DNA of 5,340 nucleotides from Aadella sp043822885 (GTDB lineage: Bacteria > Omnitrophota > Gorgyraeia > Tantalellales > Tantalellaceae): contig JBDRBI010000004.1 in the NCBI GenBank assembly GCA_043822885.1, positions 1 to 5,340 of the forward strand, given 5' to 3'. The notes beneath the pieces were generated by a model that was not told the origin of the DNA, did no database searches, and saw only the letters and a program-made list of their open reading frames with translations. The position numbers and the translations under genes are program-made. Of the stretch, positions 1-4,943 are shown in pieces (the stretch's first letter is position 1; each line of letters starts with the position of its first letter).

Positions 1-1278
1 CTGAAACTGTACGGAGGAATACCATGGAGTCTTATCTTTGTGAGTTTGGTGCTGATCCCCATGATACTTTATCCCGTGATAAGGATAGGGAAAAGGCTGC
101 GGAAAATAAGTCAAAACTCGCAGGAAAAGATAGGCAACATCAATAATATGCTGCTCGAGACGATAACCGGTATAAAACTCGTAAAATCTTTCGGCATGGA
201 AGAATACGAATCTAAAAACTTTGAGAAACATAACCAATCTTTCTATAAGCTAAGCATGAAATCCATAAAAAGGATGAAAATAGTAAGCCCCATGACCGAG
301 ATCATGGGGGTAGCCTGTGTGGCGGTAATAATGTGGATGACCGGCAAAAGTATAGTAACAGGTGAACTTTCCGCGGGCATCTTTACGGCGTTTTTAGTAG
401 CTCTTTTTTCCCTAATGAAACCCGTGAAAAAGCTGAGCAATGTGTATGGTATCAACCAGCAGGCATTAGCGGCAACGGAACGCATCTTCAATCTTTTAGA
501 TGAACCCATCACGATAAAAGAGGCGGAAAACCCAGTCGAGATAAAAGGTTTTAAGGAAAAGATAATTTTTAAAGACGTTTTTTTTAAGTATGATAAGGAT
601 AATGTCCTAAAAAAGATCGATCTTACTATAAAAAAAGGAGAAATAGTCGCGCTTGTGGGGCCGTCAGGCGGAGGCAAGAGCACTTTGGTCAATCTTATCA
701 CGCGGTTTTATGACCCTTCTTCCGGATCGGTACAGATAGACGGTATAGATCTTAAAGATGTGTCCATATCCTCTCTTAGGGATCTAATAGGGCTAGTCAC
801 CCAGGAAACCCTCCTATTCAATGATACGGTAAAGGCCAATATCAGTTACGGGCATGAAGAGATAGATAAAGAACAATTGATCAAAGTAGCTACCGCGGCA
901 AACGCGCATCGTTTTATTAAGGATTTCCCCAAAGGATACGACTCGATCATAGGGGAACGGGGGCTTAAAATATCGGGAGGGCAAAGACAGCGTATTGCCA
1001 TAGCCCGGGCAGTTTACAAGAACCCGCCCATACTTATATTCGACGAAGCGACTTCACAGCTTGATACCGAAAGCGAGAAATTGGTTCAGGAAGCCATTAA
1101 CAATCTTATGAAGGGCAGGACCGTAATAGTTATCGCGCATAGACTTAGCACGATCAAACACGCGGACAAGATCATAGTCATAGATAACGGAGAGATAACC
1201 GAAAGCGGCAGGCATGACGAGCTTTTGGACAGAAGTCCTTTATACAGAAAACTTTACGAGATGCAGTTCTCCGTGTAA
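1..1278 (+). CDS. msbA: MsbA-type lipid/multidrug ABC exporter, fused permease-ATPase (5' partial)
   Basis: The reading frame is open from base 1 (first residues LKLYGGIPW), so the true start is upstream. An internal GTG at 40 falls inside a membrane helix and is not a start. 425 residues are visible. MsbA half-transporters usually have about 580, so roughly 155 residues including the first helices are missing. Visible parts are a helix at about 8-28, the coupling region, helices at about 97-115 and 126-141, then the nucleotide-binding domain from about 175: Walker A GPSGGGKST (220-228), Q-loop Gln268, signature SGGQ (325-328), Walker B ending in Asp348 with catalytic Glu349, D-loop SQLD (352-355, where SALD is commoner) and H-loop His380. 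The catalytic set is intact. The family works as an inner-membrane homodimer that flips lipid A core or related lipids using ATP. Lipid A as substrate is inferred from overall resemblance, and a general multidrug exporter is possible. No terminator is visible before the rpsB promoter. Confidence 0.9.
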   Translation: MKLYGGIPWSLIFVSLVLIPMILYPVIRIGKRLRKISQNSQEKIGNINNMLLETITGIKLVKSFGMEEYESKNFEKHNQSFYKLSMKSIKRMKIVSPMTEIMGVACVAVIMWMTGKSIVTGELSAGIFTAFLVALFSLMKPVKKLSNVYGINQQALAATERIFNLLDEPITIKEAENPVEIKGFKEKIIFKDVFFKYDKDNVLKKIDLTIKKGEIVALVGPSGGGKSTLVNLITRFYDPSSGSVQIDGIDLKDVSISSLRDLIGLVTQETLLFNDTVKANISYGHEEIDKEQLIKVATAANAHRFIKDFPKGYDSIIGERGLKISGGQRQRIAIARAVYKNPPILIFDEATSQLDTESEKLVQEAINNLMKGRTVIVIAHRLSTIKHADKIIVIDNGEITESGRHDELLDRSPLYRKLYEMQFSV

Positions 1279-1284
1279 AAATAC

Positions 1285-1312
1285 TTGCAATTATACCTAA
1301 TTTCTATATAAT
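1285..1312 (+). promoter_or_regulatory. Sigma70-type promoter for the rpsB operon
   Basis: The -35 box TTGCAA (1285-1290) and the perfect -10 box TATAAT (1307-1312) are separated by 16 bp, 7 bases after the exporter stop codon. Transcription would begin near 1319, leaving a leader of about 135 nt before rpsB. It is the best promoter match in the window and fits a highly expressed ribosomal operon. Confidence 0.75.
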
Positions 1313-1318
1313 AGTCGT

Positions 1319-1453
1319 TCAGTATCGGCAAAGGCCGGGGCATTTAATGTTAAAGCGTTTAGACCGAGCGTGTGATGAGCTATGTATGTGGCATAAGCTT
1401 TTTAATCGCGCGATATCTCGGAGCTTAAAACGCGCAGGAGGAGGAGAGTTAAA
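1319..1453 (+). promoter_or_regulatory. Structured rpsB leader RNA with strong ribosome binding site
   Basis: The leader can fold into a long imperfect stem, with GCGTTT (1355-1360) against AAACGC (1428-1433) and CCGAG (1364-1368) against CTCGG (1417-1421). Inside it sits a hairpin, 1377-1384 with 1392-1400 (one bulged A, loop 1385-1391). TAAGCT (1394-1399) can instead pair with AGCTTA (1422-1427), which would give a pseudoknot. A small hairpin CGGC-AAAG-GCCG lies at 1326-1337. The outer stem ends 2 nt before an extended Shine-Dalgarno run, AGGAGGAGGAG (1436-1446), whose core is 7-9 nt from the ATG. S2 autoregulates rpsB-tsf through the leader in gammaproteobacteria. Whether this leader does the same is inference, as I do not recognise it as a known family. 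Confidence 0.45.
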
Positions 1454-2359
1454 ATGAGTATAGCGTCACAGGTGATAAGGGATCTGTTGGAAAACGGTGT
1501 GCATTTCGGACATCAGACCAACAAATGGAACCCGAAAATGAAAAAATACATTTTCGGTGCAAAAAGCGGTATTTACATTATCGACCTTAAGAAAACGGAA
1601 GAAGCCTTAAGAAAAGCTACCGAGTTCATATATGAGCTCGCGGGGCAAGGTAAGATCGTGCTTTTCGCGGGAACAAAAAAACAGGCAAAACAGATAATAA
1701 GAGAAGAAGCCCAAAGATGCGGCATGTTTTTCATAGACGAAAGATGGCTGGGAGGATGCCTCACAAATTTCACTACTATACGGAAAAGTGTGGATAGACT
1801 TAATCAGCTTCAGGAAAGGAAAAAAGAAGAAGTATACGAAAACCTCGCGAAGAAAGAAAAAGCGCGCGTAGAAAAAGAAGAGTATAAACTCCTTAAAAAT
1901 CTGGAAGGAATAAGAGATATGAACGTTCTTCCGGATTGTCTGGTGGTTGTTGATACCGAATCCGAGAACATCGCCATAAAAGAAGCAAAAAAGATCGGCA
2001 TTCCCGTCATAGCACTTATAGACACAAATTGTGATCCGGATATGGTGGATTTCCCTATACCCGGTAACGATGACGCTATCCGTTCTATAAAATATATACT
2101 CGGCACATTAGCTGACGCGGTAGAGAAGGGAAGAAGCGAATTCATGGGAACGACTCTAAAGATAAAAAAAGCGGAAGATAAAGAAGAAACACCTGTTCCT
2201 GAAGAAAAAACTGAAACTGAAGAAACAGCTAAAGTGGCTCCGGTAGAGATAAAAGAAGAAATTAAAACAAAAGAAGAACCGAAAGAAGCAAAACCAAAAG
2301 AAGCAACTGAAGCAAAAGAAATAGTAGAAGAAGAGCTAGAAGGCGATATAAGCATATAG
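1454..2359 (+). CDS. rpsB: 30S ribosomal protein S2
   Basis: S2 is a late-assembling protein of the small subunit, between head and body, and is needed for S1 binding. Family blocks are clear: GVHFGHQTNKWNPKM (15-29), IYIIDLKKT (40-48), AGTKKQA (72-78), RWLGG followed by LTNF (97-106), LPDCLVVVDTESENIAIKEA (159-178) and the block ending DFPIPGNDDAIRSI (199-212). A lysine/glutamate-rich coiled-coil insert spans about 110-155, as usual. The protein has 301 residues against about 230-260 for typical S2. The excess is a low-complexity Glu/Lys/Pro/Thr tail from about 239 to 301, ending in DISI. The ATG at 1454 is fixed by a very strong Shine-Dalgarno sequence and by alignment of the N-terminus. 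It is the first gene of the translation operon and is followed by tsf after 85 bp. Confidence 0.98.
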   Translation: MSIASQVIRDLLENGVHFGHQTNKWNPKMKKYIFGAKSGIYIIDLKKTEEALRKATEFIYELAGQGKIVLFAGTKKQAKQIIREEAQRCGMFFIDERWLGGCLTNFTTIRKSVDRLNQLQERKKEEVYENLAKKEKARVEKEEYKLLKNLEGIRDMNVLPDCLVVVDTESENIAIKEAKKIGIPVIALIDTNCDPDMVDFPIPGNDDAIRSIKYILGTLADAVEKGRSEFMGTTLKIKKAEDKEETPVPEEKTETEETAKVAPVEIKEEIKTKEEPKEAKPKEATEAKEIVEEELEGDISI

Positions 2360-2381
2360 TACAATTTTTATTATGATGACA

Positions 2382-2409
2382 CTATGCGCTGTGCTCTATG
2401 CGCTATGCT
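2382..2409 (+). repeat. Degenerate heptamer tandem repeat in the rpsB-tsf spacer
   Basis: Four head-to-tail 7-bp units, CTATGCG, CTGTGCT, CTATGCG and CTATGCT, fill 2382-2409. They are followed by TGAGCGAAGCGA, which is partly self-complementary with the last units (CGCT at 2401-2404 against AGCG at 2411-2414). The run lies between the rpsB stop and the tsf ribosome binding site and contains no gene. This looks like replication-slippage DNA. No function is evident. Confidence 0.6.
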
Positions 2410-2444
2410 GAGCGAAGCGAACAAAAAAATAGGAGTTGAGGAAA

Positions 2445-3035
2445 ATGAGTATGATGGACGCGGTAAAAACATTGAGGTTTAAAACATCCGCCGGTATGAT
2501 GGAGTGTAAGGAAGCGCTTAAAGAATCGGGCGGAAATATAGATAAAGCCATTGATATATTAAGAAAAAAGGGAATTACAAAAGCCGCTAAAAAGGCTTCG
2601 CGTATAGCCGGACAGGGGACAATAGAAGCCTATATACATACGGGCGGAAGAATAGGAGTGATCCTCGAAGTGAATTGTGAGACAGATTTTGTGGCCAGAA
2701 ATGACACGTTCACATCTCTCACTAAGGACCTGGCTATGCAGGTAGCCGCGGCCAACCCTTCATATGTTTCGAGAGAAGACGTTCCCGAAGATGTGATAAA
2801 AAAAGAAAAAGAAATATTCGCGACACAAATAAAAGATAAACCGGCGAATGTGGTAGAGAAAATAGTCGAAGGAAAACTTGATAAATATTTTTCCGAAGCA
2901 TGTCTTTTAGAACAACCGTTCATAAAAGATCCTGACAGAAAGATAAACGAGCTTGTAACCCAGGTTATAGCGACATTAGGTGAAAATGTCGTAGTGAAAC
3001 GATTTGTGAGATTTGAAGTAGGCGAAGAAATTTAA
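2445..3035 (+). CDS. tsf: Elongation factor Ts (short form)
   Basis: EF-Ts is the cytoplasmic guanine nucleotide exchange factor that releases GDP from EF-Tu. The N-terminal UBA-like domain (about 4-42) has the family pattern VKTLRFKTSAGMMECKEAL, then the IDKAIDILRKKG segment. The core carries the EF-Tu-contacting motif TDFVARN (80-86). With 196 residues it is the short type, like the Thermus protein, and lacks the longer core and coiled-coil module of the E. coli protein (283). I chose ATG 2445 because AGGAG (2431-2435) lies 9 nt upstream. An in-frame TTG at 2436 directly abuts that Shine-Dalgarno site and is unlikely, and an ATG at 2451 is also possible. It is the second gene of the operon, and rpsB-tsf linkage is nearly universal in bacteria. 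Confidence 0.96.
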   Translation: MSMMDAVKTLRFKTSAGMMECKEALKESGGNIDKAIDILRKKGITKAAKKASRIAGQGTIEAYIHTGGRIGVILEVNCETDFVARNDTFTSLTKDLAMQVAAANPSYVSREDVPEDVIKKEKEIFATQIKDKPANVVEKIVEGKLDKYFSEACLLEQPFIKDPDRKINELVTQVIATLGENVVVKRFVRFEVGEEI

Positions 3036-3118
3036 ACCGGGGCCAGTGAACCGTGAACCGCCTGCCCCCGAGCTCAGAGTGCGAAGAAATCTGCAGGGGG
3101 GGAACAGTGAACAGTGAA
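3022..3118 (+). repeat. Degenerate duplication of the tsf 3' end and spacer, with AGTGAAC heptamers
   Basis: GCGAAGAAAT occurs at 3022-3031 (the last codons of tsf) and exactly again at 3081-3090. Each copy is followed by a G-rich run and then by two 7-bp units: AGTGAAC then CGTGAAC at 3045-3058, and AACAGTG twice at 3103-3116, which is the same heptamer rotated. The two blocks are offset by about 59 bp and have diverged between these anchors. The arrangement suggests a local tandem duplication that made most of the tsf-pyrH spacer. Confidence 0.55.
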
Positions 3119-3133
3119 GCGGGCAGAAAGCTT

Positions 3134-3853
3134 ATGGCTATTAAAGAGAAGAAAAGAAAAAGGGTCTTGCTTAAAATAAGCGGTGAAGCGCTTATGGGTA
3201 GTCTAAAATTCGGCATAGACCCCAAAGTAAATAATTCGATAGCCAAGCAGATAAAAGAAGTAAAGAAAAGCGGCACGGAACTCGCGATAGTCATAGGAGG
3301 CGGAAACATTTTCCGGGGATTGACGGCGGCAAGCAAGGGCATGGATAGAGCCACCGCGGACTATATGGGGATGTTAGCCACTATGCTGAACGGCCTGGCG
3401 CTCCAGGATGCTTTGGAGACAGCGGGCGTGCATACCCGTATTTCAACGGCTATCGAAATGCAGGAACTGGCCGAGCCTTATATAAGACGCAGGGCCATAA
3501 GGCATTTAGAAAAAGGGCGTGTAGTTATTTTCGTGTGCGGTACGGGTAACCCTTATTTTACTACGGATACGGCCGCGGCGCTGAGAGCCATAGAGATCGG
3601 GGCCGAAATGATCCTGAAAGCGACAAAAGTGGACGGGGTTTACTCTAAAGATCCCATGAAACACAAAGACGCCAAGAGATACACATCGCTTACTTATATG
3701 GAAGTTCTTCGGAAAAAACTGAAAGTAATGGATTCTACGGCAATAAGTCTGTGCATGGAAAATAATGTTCCGATAGTGGTCTTTGATATGATGAGAAAGG
3801 GAAACATAAAAAAAGCCGTTCAAGGAAAAAAGATAGGAACGGTCATTAACTAA
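3134..3853 (+). CDS. pyrH: UMP kinase (uridylate kinase)
   Basis: PyrH phosphorylates UMP to UDP with ATP in pyrimidine synthesis. It is a cytoplasmic homohexamer of the amino acid kinase fold, usually activated by GTP and inhibited by UTP. Motifs seen: VLLKISGEALMG (11-22) for phosphate binding, IGGGNIFRGL (54-63), DRATADYMGMLATMLNGLAL (71-90), EPYIRRRAIRHLEKGR (114-129), GTGNPYFTTDTAAALRA (136-152), KVDGVYSKDP (165-174) and VMDSTAISLC (198-207). The length of 239 residues is normal. The start is the uncertain part. ATG 3134 gives the expected N-terminus but has no good Shine-Dalgarno sequence. In-frame GTG 3107 adds 9 residues and has a G-run (3096-3102) 4 nt upstream. In-frame GTG 3053 adds 27 residues and would translate duplicated spacer DNA. 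The tsf-pyrH spacer is 98 bp with this start. Confidence 0.95.
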   Translation: MAIKEKKRKRVLLKISGEALMGSLKFGIDPKVNNSIAKQIKEVKKSGTELAIVIGGGNIFRGLTAASKGMDRATADYMGMLATMLNGLALQDALETAGVHTRISTAIEMQELAEPYIRRRAIRHLEKGRVVIFVCGTGNPYFTTDTAAALRAIEIGAEMILKATKVDGVYSKDPMKHKDAKRYTSLTYMEVLRKKLKVMDSTAISLCMENNVPIVVFDMMRKGNIKKAVQGKKIGTVIN

Positions 3854-3865
3854 GGGGTGATCTTT

Positions 3866-4432
3866 ATGGTTCAGACAGAAGTAGATAGGATCATAAAAGA
3901 GACGGAAAAAAAGATGAGAATGGCGGTTGATTCTATAAAACACCAGTTTTCGACCATAAGGACCGGCAGAGCTCATCCCAGTTTAGTAGAAGGCGTAAAA
4001 GTGGATTATTACGGAACGAAGACCCCGATAAAACAGCTGGCGAGTATATCCACTCCGGAACCCAGATCCATAGTGATCCAGCCTTGGGATAAGGCTTCGA
4101 TGGAGATGATAGAGAAAGCCATAATGGCTTCGGAAATAGGCATCACTCCGACGAACGACGGAAAGCTGATACGGCTGACCATGCCGCAGCTTACTCAGGA
4201 AAGAAGGGACGAACTTATTAAAGTCCTGCACAGGATAGCCGAAGAAGGAAAAGTATCGATACGCAACACGCGTCATCACGCGAACGACGAAGCCGCGAAG
4301 ATGGAAAAAGAAAAAAAGATGACGGAAGACGATAAGTTCGAGACCAAAGATAAAGTACAGAAAATAACGAACGAATACACAAAAAACATAGAAGAAGTAC
4401 TCGAAGAGAAAGAAAAAGAAATAAGAGCGTAG
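3866..4432 (+). CDS. frr: Ribosome recycling factor
   Basis: RRF acts with EF-G to split the post-termination ribosome so that it can start again. The protein has 188 residues (family about 185). Domain I is a three-helix bundle made from about 1-28 and 107-188, and domain II is the inserted beta region (about 32-104). Family blocks include IRTGRAHPSL (31-40), VDYYGTKTPIKQLA (46-59), IQPWD (71-75), GITPTNDGKLIRL (92-104), the LTQERRDEL segment (109-117) and IRNTRHHANDEAAK (132-145), where Arg133 corresponds to the important arginine near E. coli position 132. ATG 3866 is preceded by AAGGGGTGA (3852-3860), 5 nt away and overlapping the pyrH stop. The in-frame GTG 3857 lies within that binding site and is rejected. 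The 12-nt gap to pyrH suggests coupled translation. A tRNA gene begins 12 nt after its stop. Confidence 0.97.
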   Translation: MVQTEVDRIIKETEKKMRMAVDSIKHQFSTIRTGRAHPSLVEGVKVDYYGTKTPIKQLASISTPEPRSIVIQPWDKASMEMIEKAIMASEIGITPTNDGKLIRLTMPQLTQERRDELIKVLHRIAEEGKVSIRNTRHHANDEAAKMEKEKKMTEDDKFETKDKVQKITNEYTKNIEEVLEEKEKEIRA

Positions 4433-4444
4433 AAACGGAAGCGC

Positions 4445-4520
4445 GGGCCGCTAGCTCATCCGGTAGAGCAACGCCCTTTTAAGGCGTGGGTGCTTGGTTC
4501 GAGTCCAAGGCGGCTCACCA
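4445..4520 (+). tRNA. tRNA-Lys (anticodon UUU)
   Basis: The cloverleaf is complete. Acceptor GGGCCGC (4445-4451) pairs with GCGGCTC (4510-4516), with one G-T pair. The D stem is GCTC/GAGC (4454-4457, 4466-4469). The anticodon stem ACGCC/GGCGT encloses loop CTTTTAA (4476-4482) with anticodon TTT at 4478-4480. The variable loop has 5 nt, and the T stem CTTGG/CCAAG encloses TTCGAGT (4498-4504). Discriminator A4517 and CCA (4518-4520) are encoded. It reads AAA/AAG lysine codons, which are abundant in these genes. No separate promoter is obvious in the 12 nt after frr, so it is probably processed from the rpsB operon transcript, although a promoter inside frr cannot be excluded. Confidence 0.96.
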
Positions 4521-4589
4521 AATTCAAAGGCCGAAGGAATTATCCTTCGGCCTTTTTGTTTGATGCACGGAGGCCTTTGAATTTGGTGA
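4515..4589 (+). repeat. 18-bp perfect inverted repeat including the tRNA CCA end
   Basis: The last bases of tRNA-Lys plus 12 nt downstream (4515-4532, starting TCACCAAATTC) are repeated exactly in reverse complement at 4572-4589. The arms surround the intrinsic terminator. In a read-through transcript the downstream arm could pair with the tRNA 3' end and with the 5' half of the terminator stem. A second short complement of the CCA end, TGGTGA, lies at 4596-4601, 12 nt after the TGGTGA of the arm (4584-4589). Confidence 0.8.
4526..4557 (+). terminator. Intrinsic terminator after tRNA-Lys
   Basis: A perfect 13-bp stem (4526-4538 with 4543-4555, rich in GGCCGAAGG/CCTTCGGCC) with loop ATTA runs into TTTTT (4553-4557). 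It begins 5 nt after the tRNA CCA and should end the rpsB-tsf-pyrH-frr-tRNA transcript. The stem is close to symmetric and has a short A-run before it, so some termination of minus-strand transcripts is also conceivable. Confidence 0.92.
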
Positions 4590-4616
4590 CTAACGTGGTG
4601 AAGGGGAATAAGCTCT

Positions 4617-4625
4617 TGCTATAAT
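4617..4625 (+). promoter_or_regulatory. Extended -10 promoter
   Basis: TGC-TATAAT (TG at 4617-4618, TATAAT at 4620-4625) is an ideal extended -10 element. The -35 region is poor: TGGTGA at 4596-4601, 18 bp away, matches TTGACA at 3 of 6 positions, which extended -10 promoters tolerate. Transcription would start near 4631-4633, at the beginning of a foldable RNA that ends in a terminator. The promoter lies within an imperfect hairpin closed by GGGG (4603-4606) and CCCC (4627-4630). Confidence 0.5.
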
Positions 4626-4684
4626 ACCCCGAGTCCGACCGAGGACGAAATGTCCGAGGAAGTGCAGAAACCTCCCGGTTTCTG

Positions 4685-4700
4685 CCAAGGCGGCTCACCA
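4685..4700 (+). repeat. Exact 16-bp copy of the tRNA-Lys 3' end (att-like)
   Basis: CCAAGGCGGCTCACCA at 4685-4700 repeats the last 16 bases of tRNA-Lys (4505-4520) exactly. The match stops at the CCA end, and the two copies are 180 bp apart. A direct repeat of a tRNA 3' end is the usual footprint of tyrosine-recombinase integration, but no integrase or other gene lies between the copies. A degenerate tandem tRNA copy would also explain it, since a terminator follows each copy at similar spacing. Confidence 0.75.
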
Positions 4701-4705
4701 CTTAT

Positions 4706-4742
4706 AAAAGCCTCGCAGCATGAAAATGTTACGGGGCTTTTT
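4706..4742 (+). terminator. Second intrinsic terminator
   Basis: The stem AAAAGCCTCG (4706-4715) pairs with CGGGGCTTTT (4732-4741), including one G-T pair. After one C-A mismatch it continues with AGCAT/ATGTT around a GAAA tetraloop (4722-4725). The 3' arm is the T-run 4738-4742. It stands 5 nt after the copied CCA end, mirroring the tRNA-terminator layout upstream, and would end the candidate small RNA. Confidence 0.85.
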
Positions 4743-4810
4743 GATTCTACATATACCCCGCATACCCCCACGTCCTAAAGACCTACGCGACTATTACTCC
4801 CGCCTCACCG

Positions 4811-4842
4811 TCATTGCGATCCGCCTTAGGCGGAGAAGCAAT
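4811..4842. repeat. REP-like palindrome
   Basis: TCATTGCGA at 4811-4819 begins an imperfect palindrome. The outer arms ATTGC (4813-4817) and GCAAT (4838-4842) enclose the perfect inner stem TCCGCC-TTA-GGCGGA (4820-4834). Elements with TCATTGCGA...GAAGCAATC ends recur in intergenic DNA of many bacterial genomes. Copy number here cannot be judged from one window. Confidence 0.6.
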
Positions 4843-4906
4843 CCCATATGCGAACTAGCTTGTCTCTTTATCTCTAAAAGCCCCTATATTTAGTGCCCGC
4901 TATTTA

Positions 4907-4943
4907 ATCCTTCGACCGCTCATTTCATTCGCTCGCTCAGGAT
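4907..4943. repeat. REP-like element with ATCCT/AGGAT ends
   Basis: ATCCTTCGAC (4907-4916) through GCTCGCTCAGGAT (4931-4943) has complementary 5-bp ends, ATCCT and AGGAT, and GCTC-rich interior blocks. It resembles the dispersed TCCTTCGAC...TCGCTCAGGAT repeats seen between genes in diverse bacteria. The TCGCTCAG core recurs in reverse complement in the rpsB-tsf spacer (CTGAGCGA, 2408-2415). Confidence 0.45.

Larger units (their letters stand above)
4631..4742 (+). ncRNA. Candidate small RNA with tRNA-like 3' end and UCCC-loop hairpin
   Basis: No known RNA family recognised. Between an extended -10 promoter and a strong terminator lies about 110 nt of foldable RNA. GAG-T-CCG (4631-4637) can pair with CGGCTC (4691-4696), followed by ACCA, like a tRNA acceptor end. 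GGAC (4643-4646) pairs with GTCC (4652-4655) around GAAAT, or alternatively GTCC (4633-4636) pairs with GGAC. GCAGAAACC (4664-4672) pairs perfectly with GGTTTCTGC (4677-4685), leaving the tetraloop UCCC. There is no T arm or anticodon arm, so it is not a working tRNA. CCGAGGA occurs twice (4639-4645 and 4654-4660). A C-rich UCCC loop is typical of several Staphylococcus regulatory RNAs that bind Shine-Dalgarno sequences. Such a role here is inference. Alternatives are a decayed second tRNA gene or an integration scar. Confidence 0.4.

Noticed and set aside
40..42. GTG at 40 as the exporter start
   Set aside because: The frame is open to base 1 and the upstream residues continue a membrane helix. 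Starting here would remove half of the permease domain.
3061..3102. C-run/G-run pair in the tsf-pyrH spacer as a terminator or attenuator
   Set aside because: Only about 5 C-G pairs form, with a large loop, and no T-run follows. It would also cut off pyrH and frr.
3857..3859. GTG at 3857 as the frr start
   Set aside because: It lies inside the AAGGGGTGA Shine-Dalgarno sequence, and the ATG at 3866 has correct spacing and gives the normal RRF length.
3506..3976. Long minus-strand open frames opposite pyrH/frr, and similar ones opposite the exporter, rpsB and tsf
   Set aside because: They lie antisense to strongly conserved genes, show no family motifs, have unlikely composition (for example a Ser-rich strand opposite rpsB), and lack ribosome binding sites.
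4639..4655. Hammerhead-like core: CCGAGGA followed by CGAAA
   Set aside because: CCGAGGA differs from CUGANGA at one core position, there is no stem II between the two boxes, and no correctly placed cleavage triplet and stem I/III set could be found.
4654..4690. Resemblance to RNase P (GAGGAAG...) or SRP RNA (GTCCG...GCCAAGGC) segments
   Set aside because: Only short fragments agree. The conserved RNase P regions and the SRP domain IV loop are absent, and the stretch is too short for RNase P.
4625..4700. A second complete tRNA gene ending at the copied CCA
   Set aside because: There is no T arm (the 5' partner of CCAAG is missing), no 7-nt anticodon loop on a 5-bp stem, and the acceptor pairing needs a bulge.
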